DNA from: Anaerolineae bacterium
Lineage (GTDB): Bacteria > Chloroflexota > Anaerolineae > Aggregatilineales > JAFGMM01
Assembly: GCA_027494055.1 (NCBI GenBank)
Contig: JAOSJO010000001.1
Coordinates: 248,001 to 312,000 of the forward strand
Length of the DNA stretch: 64,000 nt
Reading direction: 5' to 3'
Shown here: positions 62,626-64,000 of the stretch, piece after piece
Layout: the number at the start of each line of letters is the position of its first letter
Numbering within the stretch: the first letter of the stretch is position 1
Notes under the pieces: generated by a model
Told to the model about the DNA's origin: nothing
The model's input: only the letters and a program-made list of their open reading frames with translations
Database searches by the model: none
Made by a program: the position numbers and the translations under genes

Positions 62626-64000
62626 GCGCCTGCCTCCAATGCTGGCTGGAGTTCCACCGTCGCCACCTGCCCGCCGCCGACGGGTACCGTCAACGTGTGC
62701 GCGTCGGCCAGCGCGATTGCCTCAGCCGCGCCTCGTTGAGGTTGAGCCGGTGGGCGGCCTTCAGCGGTCGCCAGGATTGCAGCCGCGCCATGACTTCATC
62801 GTCGCCGATGTTGTAGAAGCGCACCACCAACCCGCCGCCGTCGGCGCTCTGCCGCACCGCGCTCAGGACCAGCGTTTCCGGCTCCAGGGTGAAGAAGCTG
62901 AGTTCAGGTGGATTGGGGCCGCCGCGCGGCCAGGGGATTGGCCTGGCAACCTGATTATACCAGTCCAGATCGACGCCGATGAAGGGCATCTCGCGCAGCT
63001 CCATGCCTTCGTGCGTGTCGGCGCGCGCCACGAGCAGCGGTGTCACATACTCGTATGCGGCGCGGTAGACCGCGCGCCAGTCGCCGGCGTGCGGCAGGAT
63101 GGCGTATTCGAAGACGTGCTCGCCGGGGCACTGCGCGCCGGGCGTGGGCACCAGCGGGCCGGCGGCGATGCGCCGGTTGCTGAGGTCGTCGCGCGAGAGC
63201 CAGCCCACCGCGCGCAGCAGCGTCAGCGCGATGCTGGTGCCCGCCTCCGTCCGGTCCACCTCCACCGAGGGCAGCCCCCGGTTGAGCACCGCCAGCCCGC
63301 GCCGGCCGTCGCTCAGGTCGGTGAAGGCGCGCTGGTGCATCAGCGGCGTGGGGTCCTCGACCCAACCCTCGGACGGCGGCAGCGCAATATCGCGCGCGCT
63401 GACCTGGAACGCGGCATCGACGTGCGCCTGCTCCGGGCGGAGGTCGGTGGGGAAGGCGACGGTGAGCTTGTGGTCTTTGGCGTTGTTGACGATCCGCGTC
63501 TCGATGTACAGGCCCGGCTGGTCCCGGTAGAGCGTGATGGTGGAGACGATGGGAACCGACACGAGCCGGCGCTGGCGGCGCGTGCGGTCGATGGTCAGTC
63601 CGGCGGGGAGCCGCCACGTGCGCGACACGCGGAAGCTGACCGCGTTCGGCCCTTCGACAATGCGCTCGATGTCGGCCGGCGCGCTCCTGGTGCTGTAGGC
63701 CTCGCGGTTCGGGCTGGGGCAATAGCTGTACTCGTCGCCGGCGTCGTCCACGTCGTCGAAGTAGTGCAGGTCAGGGTACACCGCGCCGGTGCTCTTGTCA
63801 GTCACGGTCAGGCCGCCGTCGTCGGCGATGGCGAAGGCGAGGTAGCGGTTCGCCGCGCCGCGCGCGCTGTAGGACCAGTCGCCGCCCGCGCGCGGCGTCT
63901 CGCGCCGGCTGCGCGGCTGCGCCCAGAGCGTCGTGTAACCGCAGGCGGGCGCTTCCATCGGGACGGCCACCCGCACCTTGCGCTTGCGGTTCGGCTTGAG
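62622..64000 (-). CDS. Glycoside hydrolase family 38 alpha-mannosidase, C-terminal part, one frameshift
   Basis: The frame is open to the right edge, so only the C-terminal ~460 residues are seen: the beta-rich GH38C domain (GAVYPDLHYFDDVDDAGDEYSYCPSPN, RTRRQRRLVSVPIVSTITLYRDQPGLYIETRI, LTVAFPTDL and TFTLEPETLVLSAV-like FFTLEPETLVLSAVR). As written, it stops at 62690. Adding one G near 62728-62733 lets it read NEEAAEAIALADAHTLTVPV-like sequence to a TGA at 62622-62624, which overlaps the next start by ATGA. The overlap strongly supports the corrected end. The catalytic Asp lies outside the window. The enzyme removes alpha-mannosyl residues. Confidence 0.8.

Overview
The window is GC-rich (AT-rich only in a few promoters and one small island) and holds mostly carbohydrate transport and breakdown genes: three sugar ABC importers, four glycoside hydrolases (GH20, two GH2, GH38), a split transketolase, inositol genes, KDPG aldolase and ATP-type PEP carboxykinase. 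Together with two large GAF/PAS histidine kinases, this fits a heterotrophic member of the Chloroflexota (Anaerolineae-like). That placement is inferred from gene content; no rRNA or tRNA gene was seen.

Layout. 1-14100 (+): end of a GntR regulator, then a catabolic cluster: two TIM-barrel isomerases, PfkB kinase, split transketolase, SAF-domain dehydrogenase, complete ABC importer with two non-identical ATPases, Gfo/Idh dehydrogenase and a small membrane protein, closed by a terminator. 14340-16660 (-): GH20 hexosaminidase and a small unknown protein. 16786-22377: two divergent histidine kinases without a response regulator. 22398-26630 (-): KDPG aldolase, MFS transporter and an unusual ParB-like/alpha-beta-hydrolase fusion. 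27073-31062: GH2 enzyme converging on pckA. 31495-38215: unlinked genes (TPR/PPC protein, phosphoesterase, SWIM mini-protein, flippase-like protein, FAD oxidoreductase, SagB-like nitroreductase). 38297-39552: IS3-family element. 39691-50448 (-): inositol region (iolD, iolB, iolG, IolE-like) mixed with a transaldolase, an AlkA-like protein, an antibiotic-kinase-like gene and an AT-richer pair of unknown genes, one of which is cut by an IS4-family element. 50915-64000 (-): glycan cluster with GH38, a zinc methyltransferase-like UroD protein, two importers without their own ATPases, and a second GH2.

Two window-wide observations matter most to a reader. First, at least twelve otherwise intact genes are broken by single-base differences, nearly all in G or C runs. 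This looks like uncorrected sequencing or assembly error, not gene decay, so I annotate these genes as full-length with the shift noted. Second, the intergenic regions (and one coding region) carry several families of perfect palindromes.

The most interesting biology is: the ATPase pair at 10214-12405, whose deviations fall in one predicted composite ATP site; a 651-residue permease with a large inserted extracytoplasmic region; the ParB-like/hydrolase fusion; the split-transketolase cluster, whose substrate is unknown; and a MtaA-like methyltransferase embedded in an alpha-mannosidase operon.
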